Positions 48,361 to 59,715 of a stretch of DNA of 64,000 nucleotides are shown here, one piece after another (within the stretch, counting starts at the first letter, position 1; each line of letters starts with the position of its first letter). Below the pieces are notes generated by a model that worked only from the letters and a program-made list of their open reading frames with translations, searched no databases and was not told the DNA's origin. The translations under genes were made by a program, and so were the position numbers. Source of the stretch: Acanthaster planci (lineage: Eukaryota > Echinodermata > Asteroidea > Valvatida > Acanthasteridae); contig NW_019091357.1 of NCBI RefSeq assembly GCF_001949145.1, positions 3,355,078-3,419,077 of the forward strand. Reading direction: 5' to 3'.

Positions 48361-49434
48361 CAAACTCGTGTTTGGCTGTACCAGATTTGTATTTTCTACA
48401 AAGAAAAATTTAAAAGAAGAGGTGATAACAACAAAGATAATTTATGTTTTGATGAGGGGGCTGAAATGAATGTTTTTTATTTCAAAAAGATAATCATCAG
48501 AAGTGAGTCTGACAGCAGGTGACAAATCGCCTCGATCCTGTAAATTCATTTTTATCAGTAGAAATGTACGTATAATTTCATTTAGGTATCACTTGAAAGC
48601 ACAGAAAAGGTCATTGCATTTTACAGTATTGCTATTGCATTTTACCATAGACTAAGCAGTATGTTAATCGTTAAATGCCTTCAATTTTGAGTTGGGCTTT
48701 TAGATGTGGAGATGATTTGATGGTAGTTATATTATTTGGCATAAACGTGCATAACGCGATAGAGTTTTGTCTTTGAAAATAAAGGACCAGCCGTAGAAAC
48801 ACTACTGTGGCGCATGACTAGTTATTGTCTAAATGGTATCTTGATGTTTGTATGTTTTATGGCGTTTAGTATCTGTAACTGTGCACCGACATTTGCTTAA
48901 GAGTTTTATATTTAGCTTATTTATTCATCGTTTTCTTACAAGTGTGAGATTCGTTTTTTTTTTAATTTCTATTTAGATAGGAGCTGTTTGGGGGCTTTTG
49001 TCTTACGTGTTTCTGTCTCATGAAATGCATTTTAACTTACTAGTTCTCGACAACAATTCAATAACTCATTTAATTGCGTCAGGATTCCGTTTGATAAATT
49101 CGTGCATGCTACACAGTTCTAAGTATAGCAATTTGAATTGTTACTGTCCAAATAACGTTCGTATCAACAGTATCAGCGACCGGGGTTAGGAGCTAGTACT
49201 CCGCTCTTTCCGCGTGTTAAAAGTTGAACCCGTTCGATGTCCGAGTGAATTTAATGACAGCGCAGTGGCTTCTCGACTCAGTACCATTTCACCACAGAGC
49301 CTTCCATTTCAGGTTTCCCCCTTGAAGTTTTCGTACGCCAAGAGATTGTGCAACGACCATTCCATCACAACCCCGCAGCAGGCCACGGTGAATAATTCGT
49401 GCTTGCTTTCCCGTTGGTGGATTTGTCGTCAGAC
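48361..49434. other. Intergenic region between transporter 2 and PTER gene A
   Basis: AT-rich convergent intergenic sequence holding the 3' side of both genes. A minus-strand AATAAA (TTTATT near 48918) could serve PTER gene A. No gene is recognised. Confidence 0.4.
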
Positions 49435-49569
49435 TCATTTAAACGTCAGCCACCTCTGTGGGTTGGTCTTCGTGATTTTATCGATGACGGCTTGCGACAG
49501 TCCCCTGGCTCGCATCTTTGGCAGGACGTGGAGACTGATGTGAGACAGACCATGGCCGCCGTACTTCAT
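49435..49569 (-). CDS. PTER: PTER A, exon 7 (terminal)
   Basis: Acceptor TGTCTTCACAG. Residues 308-351 and TGA stop at 49435-49437. Confidence 0.9.
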   Translation of the reverse strand: MKYGGHGLSHISLHVLPKMRARGLSQAVIDKITKTNPQRWLTFK

Positions 49570-52500
49570 CTGTGAAGACACAAGTTAAAATGAGACGCTG
49601 ATATAAAACAAAGTACTTCGAATATAGGTTTGCGGTATCTATACGGACATCTGTAGATGACGTTATTTTCAGAGCCATTTTCAGGTGCAGTGAATTGCAC
49701 CTTTTGATGCTCTTATATTGTTCATGCTTTTCAAGTCAATTTAGACTATCTCTGAACTTCAGTTGTACGTCTTTGCAAGCCTCTACTGATGATAACTTTG
49801 TTGACTTCGCACATTTGTTTACGTGCGGGCTTTCCTGCAGGTGTTTGAAAGACTACGCCCCCACCGGCTCCCTAGGAATGATGCACTTGTGACGTCATAC
49901 ACTGGATAGCTTTTGCACATTGTGGCTGCTGCTTTATACATGTAATTTGTGACGGCCTTTCCTCTTATTTCTAATAGGATGATCAGAGAAACTAACGTTT
50001 TCATTCAATAAAAGTAACAGAAATATCCAAGCATCAAGAAGCGTCCCTGGCACCAAGTCACGCATCCATGAAAGCGTAAGTCTATTCAGGTTAAATGGAA
50101 CTGTCGTGAAGAGTGTAAGTTTCTTCCATTACTGAGAAGAAAGTGCAATGTAAATGATTTATATTTTCTTGCAGAAAGGCAGTTCATTGAAGGGCAGATA
50201 TCTGCCAGTCTCAAGTTCTTTGGAAAATTAATCAGCCTATCAATGTTTGCCAGTGACGATAATAGCGTGCTTAATCCTGTTTTCTCTGTCATGAGCTCCT
50301 TCACTTGAGAGATTTAATTCCTTGAAATTTTTCTTTTCTAACATCAATCAATGAACCTTCATAATAGTGTTGTTTTTAAGTTCTTCCAGCACAAAGTTAA
50401 CTACTCATTTTGGAGCAAGCTCTTGTCACGGCTGCTCTTGAACTAGATTTGTCGAAACAGGACTCACCATCTGATGTCTTCCGTGGAAGTCATGGGATAT
50501 GACCACCCTGTCTTCCATCCCTTCCTCCACCAGGCTTTTGATCATCTGGATCCTCTGCCCGTCGTTCATGGAATCGATCTCCGGGTGGTACTGGCAGTGT
50601 GCTACCTCAGTGCCGAAGAAATCGAACTCTAGCAGGGTGCCAAGCTCGGAAAACTCCAGCAGACCCTCTCTAGTGAAGAAGCATGCTGAATTAAGCAAAA
50701 GAGGCGGGTGAACGAATTTACTGGATCGCACAAATTTTTTGGTATCTAGTTTGGGTAAGTGTCAACGCCAGCGTCGCTTCCTGTTGGCTTCAAGATTAGG
50801 TGTGCATGGAGGACTCATTCTATGCGCCACACTCTTTAAAAATAATGACCCCGTATAGTCACCAAAGTGGACCTAATATCTCAAATTTTGAATACAAGCC
50901 AAGGGTACGGTTCGAAAGTGACTTATTGTGAACAGTCAGAAATGTCTGTCATAAAATTGAACGAGCTTATGTCCCTGAAGTTAGCTATCAATAATTTGGT
51001 GGGTGTCCTGGTCTCTCCACTGCAGATTTGCGCCGATAGTGATCCAGATACCATCATTATTTGATTGTAGGGATTGGTACCCCCAGGAGACTAGTTCAAC
51101 TTAAACCTCTCAATCCCGATGGTCTTGTAGTCCGCCGTACGATAACGTAGTTTTTTGGCATGAGGCCCAGTGGAAATAAACGAGGGCCCTTTTAAGCTAG
51201 AACCTTATGCAACGCACAGCTGCCACCATTTTTCTCCACACCCTGTGCTCATCCTGTGCTCAAGGTCGCAGACACCAAAGAAATGGCCTGTTCAGATCAA
51301 AGACTGTTTCTTACTGTCGAGATGGTCCATGACAATCTTGTCGACCTGCGCCCCGGCCTCCTGCAATATTCGCACCGCCTCTTCGGGTGATTTAGGATCC
51401 AGGCCTGGGTGGATGGACACCGGGCAGCCAAGCGTCGACTGAACAGCAGCTGTGGCGCGAAGAATCTTCCGCTCATTAGCTACAGAGAGAAAACGAGTGG
51501 GCTTAGGGTTTAACCAGTTTTGAGTTTTCCCTATTTTATGCAAATGGACAATCTGGGGTAAATATAATATGAACCTGTCACTCCCGTACCCTTCATTTTT
51601 CTTCGATGCCCAGAACTTTAGGACGATTTTAGACAGAAAATGCTACATGGTTAACTGCACTGCATGTGCTAACTTTGGGCTTGTTGTGGAGCGCCCGCTC
51701 GTGACCTTGAGTTTTTAACTTAAAAATATGGGGGCGCTGTTTGAGATGACTACAGTCTCCACGTCTCAATCGCATGAAATTTTGGCATGTACATAACTGT
51801 CTCGAGTTTTGGCAGTGGCATGCTAGTGATAAAATTGTCCTGACCGAAAACAACATTGATCGTTTGGACACAGACACCATGAAAGACTGCTACTGACTGT
51901 AATCTGCCCTATTTCGTCGTTTTTTCCCTTCCGGTAGGAAAAATGCTTGACGTTTTCGTGGAACATTCATATACATGGAGTTGAACAACTGGTTCAACAC
52001 TCAAGTGTGCATGCATTCTGAAGGGTGTTTACACTTGGGGCTTGGACAGAACGTTAATCACAGTGCCATATGTGGCAATAGCGATGACGTCATTTCTTCA
52101 CAGAATTTTATGAAAGTCCAACTATAATCCCAGCTCCCTGTATGGGGAGTGGAGGCGAGCGACGCCCATCCCGGCCCTAAACTTTGCAATGATTAACGTG
52201 CGCCAGCGACACACCAACCTGTCATCGGCCACGTGCAGCCTATCTCGCCGATAAGTCCGCAACGACCCATGCTGCCATCGGCTCCCACCAAGATTTCGGA
52301 GGTCAGGAGCCTTTCAATCTCTTCCTGTGTCATCCCGTCTACTTCCGGTGGGTGTGTGCTTGAGTAATAGTAGCCTACGGGAAGACAATGTTTTTAATAT
52401 AAATGTCTATGTATTTTCGACACTTTCATATTGATTTTATCTTTTTATCTCACCCTGTGGGGGCCGACTTGGCGTTTTGTGTTATTGATTCCAGAGTTGA

Positions 52501-54548
52501 TTCAGATCATGGAGGAAGGAAGACACGCTCCGTGTTCAGAAGAAGTGCATATGCCATTCAGTATACGCTATGCACTTAAATGATAACAGTCGCAATGTTC
52601 GTGGAACTGCTGGCTTTACAGTTTTCACAAGGTATACTGCAAAAGACTTAAACCATGCGTCCCATCAGTGAGTTTAAGAAGTCAAGAGATGACTTGTTCG
52701 CCGGCGAGTTAAACGGGCTCAAGAAATAAGTGGCTTAGCTATGAGATGTTTCATTGGTTTGCATGCATATGAAGTTCTATTCAAAACAAAAGGCACCTCC
52801 TCGTTACGTGATTAGAGTTTGCAAATAAGACCAAGTAGGCTGTATTTCTGGTCACAGTAACGAACGTGTGAGATAATGTTTGAGGGGGAAAAATGACTCA
52901 TGACACCATAGAAAGCTGGGCCCCCTTCAGAGGTCAGTGTTCACCCCCATGCCCTGCCCCCACGCCACTGTAAGAAATAAAAAAAAATAGGATTATGTGC
53001 ATTGATCCTGGGCCCGGTGTGGCGGTCTCAGCTGTCTCCTGGTCTCAGCGGTCCCCCTTTACCAAATATGGTAAAAATACGTCATGCCATCTCTGCGCAC
53101 AACAACGGGAAAGTTTAATTGGCATGCTGAGCATGCAGTCCACGCATGCTTCACGTTTTACGTGACGTATACTGTACATAGACTTACACCAAAGATAATA
53201 GCACCGCTTATAGTACCATGCGAGTTAGTCGGACGGACATCTCAGCACGGAAGTCCAACAAGATCGTGCTTGTGTCGTGCTGAAATGTCCGACTACATCA
53301 GGGGGGACCGCTGAGACCGCCACACCTGGGCAGGCGGAGAGATTGGCGCGTTAGACGTGTACCTGTTCCAGCAATGATATGGACACCTGAAGCGACCGAG
53401 AAATCGACCAACTTGCCCACGTTTCGGCCCAGACCGTAGATCGTCTGCTCGACCAAAGACTGGCAACCGTTCTCCTTCAGGTACAAGAGCTCATCGATGA
53501 GGGCGCTGTCTTCGTTCATGAGCAGACAGTTGTGCCGAAAGCTGTATCTATTTATTTTCAGTTGGAGCACACATTGTCATCATCTATATCAGAGGGCGCA
53601 AACTACGAAGTTCGCTGTACTACGAAGTTCGCCTTACTACAAATTTAAAGTTCGCTTTTAACTTCGCTTGAGTCGCAAATCAGATTAAATTCATACCTGT
53701 ACTAATGCGTCTGATATCATTGACACTGCATTTCTTTGCTGAGACAATGGGCCGGTTCGGTATTCCAGTACGTGCCCCAAAATAAAAGCTCGGCCAAGGT
53801 CACCTGATAACAGCAAATACGTGCGCGCGAGATCTACCCAATCACTCAGCACTTGCTTTGTCCTCAAAATGTCCTCGCCTTTTTACAATACCGAACTGTC
53901 TCATTACATTCGTCACATTTTTATCAGTCGCTTGTTAATTTTTTGTGTGCATAAGTACACTGTAAAAAAGGCGCTTAGAGTTTAAACACATTCCTAAACG
54001 CATGTTGATAAACATGTTGAGGGTTAAACGTGTTTTGGTAAGTGGGTACTAGAAGTGTTTGAACTCTCAACGCTGTTTTTACAGCGTACAAAATATTCCA
54101 TTAGATTTATGTCAAACTTACGGATTATGGCGAAACCAGTAAAGGTTCTCCATCGTGATGGGCCATGTAAATTTATTTCGTCCTTTATCACTGGTTGGCT
54201 CTTGGTAGTAACAGGTGAAATCTGCGTACAGGTGCTCGTGGGAAAGAGTAAACCCTAACTCCCCCGGATCAACTTGACCCAAAACTGGTGGAATGGAAAG
54301 AGAGGCGAACGATGTAAAAATGATATTCAGCCGCCATATTTCTTTTCTTTAGAGCATATCACTGCCTGGTGAGAAATAACCTCAGGATAGGCGCTTTCCC
54401 TCGAGCACAGTTCATCGCTAGAAGCCGTAGGTATAAGAACCCTGAGCCGCAAGCATGAGTCATTAGTCTCCAAGTCAAGTCACAACCTAAAGTACGTCGT
54501 TGGCCAATTCTTACCTGTGAGTGCCTTGCCTTTCAGTTGATCAACCAT
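49435..54548 (-). CDS. PTER: Phosphotriesterase-related protein (PTER) A, seven exons, 351 aa
   Basis: A cytosolic metal-dependent hydrolase of the amidohydrolase superfamily; mammalian PTER has been reported to hydrolyse N-acetyltaurine. Exons in transcript order: 54515-54548, 54122-54284, 53363-53547, 52219-52374, 51315-51479, 50468-50685, 49435-49569. All introns are GT/AG and the joined frame is open from ATG to TGA. Predicted binuclear metal ligands are all present: H27 and H29 (LSHEHLY), E171 (GEIG), H203 (SIHPG), H232 (MDHLD) and D300 (ISHDFH). The C-terminus is the PTER type ([11 protein letters not shown]...NPQRWLTFK). Length matches human PTER (about 349 aa). Every exon has the same length as in the neighbouring copy B, so this is a tandem duplicate. 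Introns 2 and 3 carry MITE-like elements. Confidence 0.9.
50468..50685 (-). CDS. PTER: PTER A, exon 6
   Basis: Acceptor GCTTAATTCAG, donor GTGAGT. Residues 235-307, including [10 protein letters not shown] and the metal ligand D300 in ISHDFHGRH. Confidence 0.9.
51315..51479 (-). CDS. PTER: PTER A, exon 5
   Basis: Acceptor TCTCTCTGTAG, donor GTAAGA. Residues 180-234 with H203 (CPVSIHPG) and H232 (MDHLD). Confidence 0.9.
52219..52374 (-). CDS. PTER: PTER A, exon 4
   Basis: Acceptor TTCCCGTAG, donor GTTGGT (weak). Residues 128-179, starting [11 protein letters not shown] and including the metal-bridging Glu in IGEIGC (E171). Confidence 0.86.
53013..53330. mobile_element. MITE-like inverted-repeat element in intron 3 of PTER A
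   Basis: Perfect 16-bp inverted ends GGTGTGGCGGTCTCAG (53016-53031) and CTGAGACCGCCACACC (53311-53326). A further inverted pair is GGTCTCAGCGGTCCCCC (53041-53057) and GGGGGGACCGCTGAGACC. An inner hairpin pairs GACATCTCAGCAC with GTGCTGAAATGTC. It ends about 35 bp from exon 3. Confidence 0.7.
53363..53547 (-). CDS. PTER: PTER A, exon 3
   Basis: Acceptor AAATAAATAG, donor GTACAC. Residues 66-127, ending GVHIIAGT as in PTER proteins. Confidence 0.88.
53958..54086. mobile_element. MITE-like element (CACTGTAAAAA ends) in intron 2 of PTER A
   Basis: 129 bp. Left end CACTGTAAAAAAGGCGCTTA, reverse complement of right end CGCTGTAAAAACAGCGTTGA; the similarity continues to about 32 bp (…AGAGTTTAAACAC against AGAGTTCAAACAC). 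It is flanked by TA on both sides and ends 35 bp from exon 2. Confidence 0.72.
54122..54284 (-). CDS. PTER: PTER A, exon 2
   Basis: Acceptor CCATTCCACCAG, donor GTAAGT. Residues 12-65, with the metal-binding HEH at 27-29 and NLYWFRHNP at the end. Confidence 0.88.
54515..54548 (-). CDS. PTER: PTER A, exon 1
   Basis: Start codon at 54548-54546 followed by [10 protein letters not shown] and donor GTAAGA. 34 nt; too short to be found without the paralogue and exon 2 as a guide. Confidence 0.78.
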
Positions 54549-56142
54549 GCTGAACTTATCCCGTGGATAGCTGGTCGTTGACGAAGCCGCGTGCGTCTAC
54601 GTGTTGAGGCAGTGATCAGGAGTATGCAGGCAATCGTGAATGATCATTAACCTTTGTATCGGGCCATCGAGCTATGATCAGGCACAAATAACTCTGACCA
54701 TCCAGAATCCAGCAATGCGCCACACGTGGAGTAATTTTAGCTTCGTGCGTCATTTTGCTTCACGCCATCGAAGTTCGCCGGCTTCAAACGGGCAAGTGCA
54801 GCCCGTAGGGTCAACCGCTACACTGTGACGTTCCTAGTAGCGTGAATATTGGCAAGGTTCAAGCAGGAGATACCCCCAAAATAGCCGATTCAACTCATCA
54901 ACAAAATACTATTGGAACAAAGGTCTCGGGCGCGAAAGCCAACACGAACAAGAAATTGTTACCTCAGATTAAAATCTATATTTCGTAGTGTAAATTTACA
55001 AAAGTTGAACACCCAAGCGAGCTTTGCTTGTAAATATTTTGTGACTTCAAATTCGCTTTTCATTCGTACGTGTATTAAGTGTGAAGTGGACTTTTCACAA
55101 TCAGACTGCATTGCGGTAATTCCGTACGGCCAAATATATTAAATGCATTATTCTATGACGAAAGAGGCGCATTATAAACTTGTGTTATTGTAATCCCCCA
55201 GGAGGGGTGGAGGTTATCCGTCGTCATTGCGTAGCAGGGATAACGTAATACAGTGCAGGCAAAGTAAACCGAAGCATGATTTTCTGGTGGGAAGAGGATA
55301 ACCATTGATTGCTTATAATTGCCACGAGTGATAAGTATGACAGTTACAACTTCGGTCAAGTTGATTTGCGAAAGGTTATTCCATCCTATTGGCCAGTTTC
55401 CCAAGTAATCATCACATAAGACTGGGTTCTTTTCAATTCACGAAGATTAATGAAATTTTGTATCGCTACGAAAGGAAAGTAGTATTTGAATCACCACAGC
55501 ACGCCAAATCGGATTACATACCTTCCCACCTTTTTAATTCAGATTTCAAAGATTGAACATTAATATAAGTAATACAGTAAATAATGTAACAGGAGAACAT
55601 TCAACTGAACGTATATATATGTACATGACCATGCCAAAGGCAAACCTTATAGTTGTCGGAATGCATGTACAATGTATATCAAAATTTGTTACACAATCTC
55701 GCTGCAGCGTTCTTCAGGAGACAAGTTGCATGTTGCTTTGTATTTCTGGTTGTTTCTGGCTTTCGGGTGACCTTTGGTCCTTAATTGCCACGTAACATGA
55801 AAACGCTGTCCAATTTTTGTTTGACTGATCTAAAGTTGTGCAGAACTTCAAAGAAAAACAAAGTTATGAAAAAGATAATGTTTACAGCGGCTTAGCAAAC
55901 TTTCCACGGGGATTATATTGTTGGGTCAAATCCCCCCGTTTGAATATTTAAGGTTAAAATTAACTTGATACCACAAGAAGTTGTACGGATAGGCCTACTT
56001 GTTTCATGTGAACGATCCTTACAATTCAGCAATCATGACGCCGATTTTCAAAAACCACGAGTTGATGTTAAATCTGGTAATATAGGCAGGCTCCAGGGAG
56101 GGGAGGTACCTGCGACACAACCTCATTCGGGTAATGATCACT
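54549..56142. other. Intergenic region between PTER A and PTER B
   Basis: About 1.6 kb that must hold the promoter of PTER A and the 3' end of PTER B. It contains TACATGTA-type motifs near 55615-55680. I recognise no gene, RNA or clear core-promoter element. Confidence 0.4.
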
Positions 56143-56277
56143 CTACTTGAACGCTAGCCACCTCTGTGGGTTGGTCGTTACAAACTTATCGATGACAGAC
56201 TGCGACAGTCCTCTTACTCGCATCTTTGGCAGGACATGGAGATTGATATGTGACAGACCGTGCCCGCCGTACTTCAT
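56143..56277 (-). CDS. PTER: PTER B, exon 7 (terminal)
   Basis: Acceptor GTCTCTCTGCAG. Residues 308-351, ending NPQRWLAFK, with TAG stop at 56143-56145. Confidence 0.9.
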   Translation of the reverse strand: MKYGGHGLSHINLHVLPKMRVRGLSQSVIDKFVTTNPQRWLAFK

Positions 56278-58857
56278 CTGCAGAGAGACAGAGCAGCAAT
56301 GTAACAGGACAAGGTGGTTTCATCTTTCAACCCCCGTGTTTTACGTTTGCTGTAAACCAAACCCTACCAAACGTCTGTGCAAAACATCCGCGCAACTGGG
56401 ACTCACCATCTGATGTTTGGCGTGGAAGTCATGGGATATGACCACCCTGTCCTCCATCCCTTCCTCCACCAGGCTTTTGATCATCTGGATCCTCTGCCCG
56501 TCGTTCATAAAATCGATCTCGGGGTAGAACTGGCAGTGCGCTACCTCCGTGCCGAAGAAATCGAACTCCAGAAGCGTGCCGAGCTCGGTAAATTCCAGTA
56601 GAGACTCTTTGGTGAAGAAGCACCCTTTGTCAAAAAGAAATCTTAGCTTTGAGCGTAGCTATTGGCACCATATGGGGTAGATTATTATGGGGTGCATTAA
56701 AGGTGACACCAATAAGTTATAAACTCGGCAATTTCAGCTGCCAGTTTTCTATTTGAGTGCTTCCCATCGACGCTGCATGCATTCAATTTATACGAACATG
56801 TTAGCCCGTGTGACCGCTGCAAAGGGATGTTGGTGCAGTATCTATCAAGACGAGACAAGACAGCATTAATAACTCTGGTTCGTGCCAAAGAGTCCTTACA
56901 ATATAATCAACGTCAGCCGTTCGCCGAACACTCACTTTCGGTTGGCAACATTTTCATCATTATACTTGCAGCAACTTACTGTCAAGATGGTCCATGACAA
57001 TCTTGTCGACCTGCGCCCCGGTCTCCTGGAGTACTCGCACTGCCTCCTCGGGTGATCTGGGATCCAGGCCTGGGTGGATGGACACCGGACAGCCTAGTTT
57101 CGACTGCACGCTGGCCGTGGCGCGAAGAATCTTCCGCTCGTTGTCTGGGGAGCAAAAGAACATCGCCGTTGAACGTCTTCTTAGTAATCTTCGAGATATT
57201 CGAGGATGGGGACTTGCTGGGAAGTTATATTTTGGCATTTGAAGCAGTAGGTGGGGGTGGGGTAGGCGCCAGCCTGCCGTAAATAGGACTATTACCTCTC
57301 AAGGGCCAGGAACACCCTATCTCGCCGATGACTCCACACCGACCTGTGCTACCGTCAGCCCCTTGCATTATGTCAGTGGTCATGACCTTTTCAACGTCTT
57401 CCTGTGACATCCTGTCCATTTCTGGCGGGTGTGTGCTTGACGTGTAGTAGCCTACAAAACGCAGCCGAAAAGAGCTCACGATAATTGCCCGACAGCAGTC
57501 ATATTTGCCATGACACAAGAACTAAATGCACGCCTATAATTATGTCTTTAAAGGAGGTTTATCTAACAAGCTTAACTGGGATGCGGGATGATATCACGAC
57601 AAATGAGACTTCAACGGAGCAAAACACTATTCTCACAAAGTGGAAGGGAGTGGCATATCTTCCCACCCCAAACCGAAATCCCAGTTGGGATTAAGGAGCT
57701 GCATTACCCCTGATCTGCTACGAGTACTAACTCGTGAGGATAAGACATGCATGTTCAGACTCTAAGACCTTAAATTTAATATCATTTTACTTTTTCCAAG
57801 ATGACTTTTTTTTTTTGTTGGTTTTTTTTCACCTGTCCCAGCAATGACATTCACCCCGGTAGCGGTGGAGAACTCGACCAGTTTACCGACATTACGGTCG
57901 AGCCCAAGCGTTGTCAACTCTACCAGGGACTGGCAGCCATTCTTCTTCAGGTAAAGGAGCTCCTTGATAAGAGCCTCATCTTCGTTCTTGAGAAAAAGGT
58001 TTTCCTTCCAACTGTAACTGAACTTAGAGAAAAAGTTATCCCATCAGGATTCATGTGAAAGTACGCCCTTTGAAAAGTGAGCAAAACGCTTTTGAAAATA
58101 TTTCAAAGATGATCATACGCGCTCAGAAAAATACCAAGTTCAAGAGTCGGTCAGGTGTAGGTTCTGAGGACCAAACCCCTTTACTTGATAGGGTTCAGAG
58201 AACCAACTCTAATGAAATAAGGTTTAAATGAAATAAGGTTCCAGGTTCTAAAAAGAACTGAATCCTTTGAGAACCTTGCCTTCGGCCATGAGTTTGAATA
58301 TAAGTACTCGAAGGCTTTTATCATCATCACCACATACAGGGACATGTACTGAAAGTTTTCTTTCATTTACAGTCCCAGACCCAACAGATTCATATTAAAA
58401 GATCCAACAGTCCCTTGCAAGCAAGATCGATCAGGCTTGTCGTTCCAGAAACGTAAACATTCGCATTCAACAGAATAATTGTAATGACCGTGATATTTAC
58501 GGATTACTGCGCAACCAGTACAGGTTCTCCATGGTGATTGGTAATCTGCATATTTCCCGCCCCTCCTCTGTGATTGGCTCGGAGTAGAAACAACCAAAGT
58601 CGGCATGCAAGTGCTCATGGCTGAGTATGCACCCCAAATCCGCCGGATCAATGGGTCCAAGAACTGCAAAACAAGAAAAAAATAACTGTTCCATTCCGAT
58701 ATAATTATTTAAGCCAAATGTACCAAGAGTTGGATTTTTATATTTGCAGTGCGTTGGAATGAAGTGCTCTAAAAAATTTGGGAACTCGTGCAGAACTGGA
58801 CATGGTGCGATGCGTGCCCTCACCCGTTAATACTTTTCCTCTCAGATTTTCTACCAT
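56143..58857 (-). CDS. PTER: Phosphotriesterase-related protein (PTER) B, seven exons, 351 aa
   Basis: A tandem paralogue of PTER A with the same predicted metal-dependent hydrolase fold. Exons in transcript order: 58824-58857, 58501-58663, 57833-58017, 57296-57451, 56980-57144, 56407-56624, 56143-56277. Exon lengths (34,163,185,156,165,218,135) and phases equal those of copy A. Introns are shorter (129-483 nt) and all GT/AG. Metal ligands are kept at the same numbers: H27/H29 (LSHEHLH), E171, H203, H232 and D300 (ISHDFHAKH). Exons 2-4 are only about 62-70% identical to copy A by eye, whereas exons 5-7 are about 84-91% identical. Both copies look functional. Copy-specific substrate-pocket differences would lie mainly in the N-terminal half. 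Confidence 0.9.
56407..56624 (-). CDS. PTER: PTER B, exon 6
   Basis: Acceptor TTTTTGACAAAG, donor GTGAGT. Residues 235-307 with D300. Contains a run of more than 50 nt identical to exon 6 of copy A. Confidence 0.9.
56980..57144 (-). CDS. PTER: PTER B, exon 5
   Basis: Acceptor TGCTCCCCAG, donor GTAAGT. Residues 180-234 with H203 and H232. Confidence 0.9.
57296..57451 (-). CDS. PTER: PTER B, exon 4
   Basis: Acceptor CGTTTTGTAG, donor GTAATA. Residues 128-179 with CGVIGEIGCSWP (E171). Confidence 0.9.
57833..58017 (-). CDS. PTER: PTER B, exon 3
   Basis: Acceptor TCTAAGTTCAG, donor GTGAAA. Residues 66-127 including [15 protein letters not shown] and GVNVIAGT. Confidence 0.9.
58501..58663 (-). 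CDS. PTER: PTER B, exon 2
   Basis: Acceptor CTTGTTTTGCAG, donor GTAAAT. Residues 12-65 with ILSHEHLHADF (metal-binding His pair) and NLYWLRSNP. Confidence 0.9.
58824..58857 (-). CDS. PTER: PTER B, exon 1
   Basis: ATG at 58857-58855 then VENLRGKVLT and donor GTGAGG. 34 nt; joins exon 2 to give the PTER motif KVLTVLGPIDP. Confidence 0.8.
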
Positions 58858-59647
58858 TCTGTGTTAATGTAGAGCGAGTCTGAGAATTGAAGTGCAGAAC
58901 ACGCGGTAGTCAGTTGAGTGGACCTGTGTGACCGCACGTGGTTTCACCCAGGTGAGCTGGCTAGTTCTTGACGTCCACTTATCCCTGTATTTAGGTGAAA
59001 CTTACACGACGACCACCCTAGAAATGAACGACAGAAAATCCAAATTACAAGTTTGGCCATGGGTGTCGTGTCACCAACAGCCTGAGTGCTTCCAGGCGAC
59101 CTCCATATTATGGCCGTGTATTTATCGCTAAGCCGTGGCGTGACGGTGTTGCGCTGTATCACGGGAAGGACCGGTTTTTTACAAGCGTGGTGACCCGTGA
59201 CTACATGCATGGTGATGACTGGACTGAGTAGATGAGCTGTCGGCTCTATCATGGTTTAGAGATAACCTGCGTTAACTCTTGTGCTTAAGTGCAACTCGTC
59301 ATCACACAACTCCTGTAGTCACAGGTAAACATGAAATAAGCAACACTATCTAATACAGGCATGCAGTGATCATTAGCCAGGACAAATTTAAACTTCGTGA
59401 CTCAGTGGCTGATCGACTCAACGTGCGTTCTCGATGTCCTTGCATGAGTCGCAATAAAGCAGGCACCGTGCACCCAGCCTGAGTCTCGCACCGAGACGCT
59501 TGTCGTAATGAACCATCAACCGTCGCTGAAAGATGGGGCTAGCTATGTGAATACAACCGCAGAGCAAGGACAACTAGTGTGGGAGGGCTGCGTATAGCAC
59601 CGTGATCAGAATATTGACAAGAATATAATATCATTTATTGACAAGAA

Positions 59648-59715
59648 TGTAATATAAAATCAGTGCAATAGAATATGTGATTGCACATATTCCAGAGCAC
59701 TGATTTTATATTACA
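59648..59715. repeat. Nested perfect hairpin
   Basis: Perfect 19-bp arms TGTAATATAAAATCAGTGC and GCACTGATTTTATATTACA enclose a second perfect 9-bp pair, GAATATGTG and CACATATTC. Together they form a long, almost fully paired stem. Confidence 0.8.

Noticed and set aside
55230-55255. TAGCAGGGATAACGTAAT, faintly like a homing-endonuclease site
   Set aside because: The match is partial and no endonuclease gene or intron context is present.
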